Shown: positions 5,636 to 7,598 of the stretch, piece after piece
Numbering within the stretch: position 1 is the stretch's first letter
How the letters are laid out: each line of letters opens with the position of its first letter
Source of the DNA: an uncultured Clostridia bacterium
GTDB lineage: Bacteria > Bacillota > Clostridia > Christensenellales > Borkfalkiaceae
DNA: 7,598 bases
Reading direction: 5' to 3'
Assembly: GCA_947629225.1 (NCBI GenBank)
Contig: CANRCY010000067.1
Location: forward strand, 1 to 7,598
Translations under genes and position numbers: made by a program
The notes under the pieces: model-generated
The model's database searches: none
What the model was told of the DNA's origin: nothing
Seen by the model: only the letters and a program-made list of their open reading frames with translations

Positions 5636-6847
5636 TCATTTCTCCTCGGTATTTTCAGAAGACCTTGATGGCATTTTTGCGGCGTCGCAAAGGATCAAAG
5701 CACCTACGATACTGTTCAAAAATAGCAACGTAAGGATTCCGAAGAAATAGCCGACGCGACGATGTTTTTTGATGCAAATGATATAATATACCGTCATGGG
5801 AATCGTCCAAATTGCCGGGATCCACGCAAGACATAAAAGTGTGGTGTGAAGTAGCATTAAATATTTGATCGGTTCTTGCAGATAGGTTATCTCCGTTAAT
5901 TGAATCGTGCTCCCCGCGGACGACTTAGGATCATTTGTCGGTTTGCTTTTTTCGAGCTCATTCAGTATAGACTGAATTTGTTCAATTTCGGAAGCGCTTA
6001 AAAGAATGTCGCTGTACGAGCTCAGAATTTTGCGAAAAGCATATTCCGAAGCGCCTGCGGCAATGATCCGTTTCGCGGCAAGCAGACGTTCCGACCTTTC
6101 TGCAGACGAATAATTTTCTTCCACTTCGATATCAGGCAAGGGGAGGAGCGTAATCGCACGATAATATTTTATAAAAAAACGAATCCCGCAAACCTCGATA
6201 TTTTGCGCGTAGACCGCTTCGGCATTTATTTCATGTTGCCGACCTTTCGCGGCGCTGATCTTTTGTTGCGTTTCGTCCGCCTTCTTTTTCTCTTTGAGTT
6301 TCTGCTCGATAATAAATACAGGTGGGTTTAGAAGCCATGTCCGTTTGATAAGGACAAGATTATACAGCAAAAAGCCGTCGGCAATATATATGAAAAAATG
6401 CGCCAACAAAAACATGCCGCATGTAGAGGCAACAAGCATTGTGTTTTCATAGAAAGGAAACGGCTCGCCAAAGTATGACCACGGGATTCCAAAGCAAAGC
6501 CTTGAAATGAGAAACCACCAGGGAACAAACGACAAACAAACCGTTGTGATCAAATTCGCCATATCATTATTATTTGCTGTTTGTTTCGTAAAGTAATTAT
6601 CTGATTTTAATGTCCCGAGCAGGGTTACAAGCGGAATAGTTATCAGATATATATAAAAAAAGCACAAAGTTAAAATTTTGCCCCATAAATCCAGATTAAG
6701 AGAAGAGGTGATTTGATTCAAAGAGAAAAGGTCAAAGCAGTTTGCAATTCCGACCAGCACGGAAAAAGCAAGTGATATTGCGGATAGGACTTTAACAACC
6801 AAAAAATTTCCTTGTATTTTTCTGTTATCGTATTTGCCAAGAAGCAT
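5636..6847 (-). CDS. Multi-pass membrane protein with coiled-coil region and C-terminal WTIPMTV module
   Basis: The protein has 403 residues. About four transmembrane segments (15-37, 57-79, 98-118, 135-163) are followed by a soluble section of about 160 residues. That section starts with a Lys/Glu-rich likely coiled coil (EQKLKEKKKADETQQK, 181-196), then helical sequence up to about 300 and a Ser/Pro/Asn linker. Two further membrane segments (about 326-357 and 366-387) carry WIPAIWTIPMTVYY and GALILCD, followed by an acidic tail. I do not recognise the N-terminal part. The C-terminal 50 residues match the zinc-ribbon protein at 4640-4969. The start is firm: GGAGG (6857-6861) is nine bases before the ATG. 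The gene sits under a structured leader with a terminator directly before that ribosome binding site, so expression is probably conditional. It looks AT-richer than the genes left of 3 kb, which would suit acquired DNA. Confidence 0.85.
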   Translation of the reverse strand: MLLGKYDNRKIQGNFLVVKVLSAISLAFSVLVGIANCFDLFSLNQITSSLNLDLWGKILTLCFFYIYLITIPLVTLLGTLKSDNYFTKQTANNNDMANLITTVCLSFVPWWFLISRLCFGIPWSYFGEPFPFYENTMLVASTCGMFLLAHFFIYIADGFLLYNLVLIKRTWLLNPPVFIIEQKLKEKKKADETQQKISAAKGRQHEINAEAVYAQNIEVCGIRFFIKYYRAITLLPLPDIEVEENYSSAERSERLLAAKRIIAAGASEYAFRKILSSYSDILLSASEIEQIQSILNELEKSKPTNDPKSSAGSTIQLTEITYLQEPIKYLMLLHTTLLCLAWIPAIWTIPMTVYYIICIKKHRRVGYFFGILTLLFLNSIVGALILCDAAKMPSRSSENTEEK

Positions 6848-6861
6848 TTAGTTTTTCCTCC

Positions 6862-6892
6862 AAAAAAAATGCGCCAACCGAAGTTGACGCAT
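6862..6892 (-). terminator. intrinsic terminator in the leader of the 403-residue gene (attenuator candidate)
   Basis: Read on the minus strand, ATGCGTCAAC (6892-6883) and GTTGGCGCAT (6878-6869) pair over 10 bp with one G-U wobble around the very stable loop TTCG (C-UUCG-G). A run of eight U follows (6869-6862, the first U paired) and abuts GGAGG at 6861-6857. On the plus strand the same hairpin has a C-A mismatch and no T-tract, so the minus orientation is the functional one. Confidence 0.85.
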
Positions 6893-6915
6893 ACAAAACG
6901 CAAACTCCGATTGTC

Positions 6916-7085
6916 GCCAAACAAGTTTATATGCGGTACAGTTTCTCAACACCGATATAATGGAATTTGCATTTTTGCAGAATTCAAGTATCGGTGTTGC
7001 AGAGGCAGGATATACCTCTCCCCTTCAAATAAAATTATACAAAAAAACTGTACGCCTCCTTCAAAGAAATATAAACTTGTTTGGC
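6916..7085 (-). ncRNA. structured leader RNA, riboswitch/attenuator-like, unclassified
   Basis: The 170 nt fold into nested helices. P1 is a perfect 17-bp closing stem, 6916-6932 with 7069-7085. P2 is 9 bp, 6936-6944 with 7045-7053 (GTACAGTTT/AAACTGTAC). Inside P2 lie two branches: P3, an 11-bp stem 6947-6957 with 6989-6999 (CAACACCGATA/TATCGGTGTTG) carrying an upper stem 6963-6971 with 6976-6985 and a TTTT loop; and P4, 5 bp, 7001-7005 with 7015-7019. Between P1 and P2 on the 5' side is a 15-nt strand containing AAGGAGG. The strand is set by the promoter at 7092-7121, whose predicted start falls on the first base of P1, and by the terminator downstream, which ends at the ribosome binding site of the 403-residue gene. 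I cannot match it to a known riboswitch, T-box or 6S RNA by eye. It could regulate in cis or be a stand-alone small RNA. Confidence 0.75.
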
Positions 7086-7091
7086 ATATTT

Positions 7092-7121
7092 AGTATACCA
7101 TAAAAAATGGCATTTTGTCAA
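7092..7121 (-). promoter_or_regulatory. promoter of the structured leader and 403-residue gene
   Basis: On the minus strand, TTGACA (7116-7121), an 18-bp spacer and TATACT (7092-7097) with an extended -10 TGG. The predicted start, six or seven bases downstream, is at about 7085-7086, exactly where the 17-bp closing stem of the leader begins. Confidence 0.82.
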
Positions 7122-7153
7122 GAGGGGTAAAAATTTTTTTGGAAGAGGAATTG

Positions 7154-7318
7154 ACGAGATTACTTCGGAGCGGACGCTCCTCGTGCCGCGCTTAGAGAGA
7201 AGGCTCCCGAAAAAGATTGCGAAGCAAGATTTTTCGGGAAGAGGTGGCGTCGCTACAAGGAAAGCCTTTTGAAAGGCGCAAAAAAGTGGCGAACGGCGAC
7301 GAGAGCGGGGCGAACTCG
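7154..7318. repeat. modular repeat, copy 1 (long form)
   Basis: It opens with ACGAGATTACTTCG (7154-7167), a variable 11 bp, then CCTCGTGCCGCGCTTAGAGA (7179-7198), and closes with GGGGCGAACTCG (7307-7318). The same modules occur in the same order at 7407-7477. The middle is about 108 bp and contains two hairpins (7205-7239 and 7264-7277). No protein gene is credible here. Confidence 0.75.
7205..7239. repeat. hairpin with tandem G-A step and GCGAAGC tip
   Basis: TCCCGAAAAA (7205-7214) pairs with TTTTTCGGGA (7230-7239) and TTGC (7217-7220) with GCAA (7224-7227). The two stems are separated by facing GA dinucleotides (7215-7216 and 7228-7229). The tip GCGAAGC is known as an exceptionally stable DNA mini-hairpin. 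Confidence 0.75.
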
Positions 7319-7347
7319 GCACGATTTTGAGTGGTTCGTTATCTCCG

Positions 7348-7385
7348 CCATGCAAAAAAGGACGGCGTAGCCGTCCCTTGCATGG
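7348..7385. repeat. two-tier inverted repeat between the repeat copies
   Basis: The outer arms CCATGCAA (7348-7355) and TTGCATGG (7378-7385) enclose the inner arms GGACGGC (7360-7366) and GCCGTCC (7370-7376) with a GTA loop. A wider pair, GGTTCG (7333-7338) and CGAACC (7394-7399), flanks it. No T-tract follows, so it is a structural repeat rather than a clear terminator. Confidence 0.7.
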
Positions 7386-7406
7386 GCATTGAGCGAACCG
7401 AACGAA

Positions 7407-7477
7407 ACGAGATTACTTCGTCACTACGTTCCTCGTGCCACGCTTAGAGAAACAGAACTGCGCGTGGGGCGAACTCG
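7407..7477. repeat. modular repeat, copy 2 (short form, fused to tRNA remnant)
   Basis: ACGAGATTACTTCG (7407-7420) matches copy 1 exactly and CCTCGTGCCACGCTTAGAGA (7431-7450) with one difference. GGGGCGAACTCG (7466-7477) closes it. The interior is only 15 bp instead of about 108. Its last eight bases, CGAACTCG, are at the same time the T-arm of the broken tRNA on the minus strand. Confidence 0.75.
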
Positions 7478-7526
7478 TGACCGCTGCGTTGTGAACGCAG
7501 CGCTCTACCAACTGAGCCATATCCCC
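7470..7526 (-). pseudogene. truncated tRNA-Val (anticodon CAC)
   Basis: On the minus strand, positions 1 to about 57 of a tRNA are intact: acceptor 5' strand GGGGATA, D-arm GCTC/GAGC with AGTTGGTA, anticodon stem CTGCG/CGCAG with loop TTCACAA (anticodon CAC at 7493-7491), then ACGAG and TTCG of the T-arm. From there the sequence should continue to a TATCCCC acceptor strand and CCA. Instead it reads CCCCACGC then GCAGTTC, which cannot pair with GGGGATA, and there is no CCA. The break coincides with the edge of repeat copy 2. It cannot give a normal tRNA as it stands. The 5' half is well preserved, which suggests a recent event. Confidence 0.82.
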
Positions 7527-7554
7527 AAGTTTATGAATGACCCACCCCCTTAGT

Positions 7555-7579
7555 CCCCCTCCGAGGAGGGGGTTCTTTT
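7555..7579 (+). terminator. GC-rich hairpin followed by TTCTTTT (terminator-like)
   Basis: CCCCCTCC (7555-7562) and GGAGGGGG (7565-7572) form a perfect 8-bp stem with only GA between them, so the innermost pairs must open. TTCTTTT follows on the plus strand. It lies upstream of the minus-strand tRNA remnant. It could be a terminator for an unseen plus-strand transcript or part of a dispersed GC-rich repeat. Confidence 0.5.
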
Positions 7580-7597
7580 GGAGATAGGGCTCCAAAA
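7576..7597. repeat. inverted repeat at right edge
   Basis: TTTTGGAG (7576-7583) and CTCCAAAA (7590-7597) form a perfect 8-bp stem around ATAGGG. It is adjacent to the GC-rich hairpin. The window ends one base later, so its context is cut off. Confidence 0.6.
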
Positions 7598-7598
7598 A

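Noticed and set aside
6928..6946. T-box-like string GUACCGC in the structured leader
   Set aside because: The UGG that would pair with tRNA CCA is missing, there is no stem I/specifier pattern, and the downstream gene is not an aminoacyl-tRNA or amino acid gene.
7034..7039. Second TATAAT on the minus strand inside the leader
   Set aside because: The best -35 (TTGAAG) is 19 bp away and a start here would discard half of the helices; the promoter at 7092-7121 fits far better.
7413..7595. 60-residue minus-strand frame containing GDMAQLVERCVHNAAV
   Set aside because: It is the translation of the truncated tRNA-Val and the adjacent repeat, not a protein.
7141..7598. CRISPR array in the repeat-rich right end
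   Set aside because: Only two repeat copies, with unequal interiors and no regular spacers.

Overview
The window looks like a chromosomal segment of a Gram-positive, Bacillota/Clostridia-type bacterium. This is an inference from consensus sigma-A promoters (TTGACA/TATAAT spaced 17-18), strong GGAGG-type ribosome binding sites, a tRNA gene that encodes its CCA end, a DUF5104-type lipoprotein and NrnA-type DHH phosphoesterases. No species can be named from the sequence alone.

Layout. Positions 1-1813 (minus strand) hold two tandem DHH/DHHA1 phosphoesterases of the NrnA type. They overlap by ATGA, and the second one runs off the left edge. A compact divergent promoter region (1814-1955) separates them from a plus-strand gene (1956-3080) encoding an unusual fusion of a HAD-type 5'(3')-deoxyribonucleotidase domain with a guanylate-kinase-like domain. 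A tRNA-Ala(GGC) gene with its own promoter follows (3170-3245). Its CCA end forms part of a perfect 20-bp hairpin, and a 19-bp copy of its 3' end lies 157 bp further on.

From about 3.5 to 7.1 kb there is a small islet of membrane, lipoprotein and unknown genes: a four-helix membrane protein, a DUF5104-like lipoprotein, a zinc-ribbon membrane protein, an unknown soluble protein and a 403-residue membrane protein. The zinc-ribbon protein and the 403-residue protein face each other across a bidirectional terminator and share the same C-terminal two-helix module at identical spacing. The 403-residue gene is preceded on the minus strand by the most striking element of the window: a consensus promoter, a leader of about 170 nt that folds from its first transcribed base into a 17-bp closing stem with an inner multibranch fold, and then an intrinsic terminator (UUCG loop, U-tract) that directly abuts the Shine-Dalgarno sequence. 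That is the architecture of a riboswitch or attenuator, or else of a small RNA that reads into the gene.

The right end (7140-7598) has no credible protein gene. It holds two copies of a modular repeat, several hairpins and a broken tRNA-Val(CAC) gene whose 3' part has been replaced by the end of one repeat copy. The islet is therefore flanked by tRNA-derived sequence on both sides, which hints at past integration, although no integrase is visible.

How the genes work together: the NrnA-like pair and the HAD-kinase fusion all belong to nucleotide or oligonucleotide turnover and are divergently transcribed. The islet proteins look envelope-associated, and their function is unknown.
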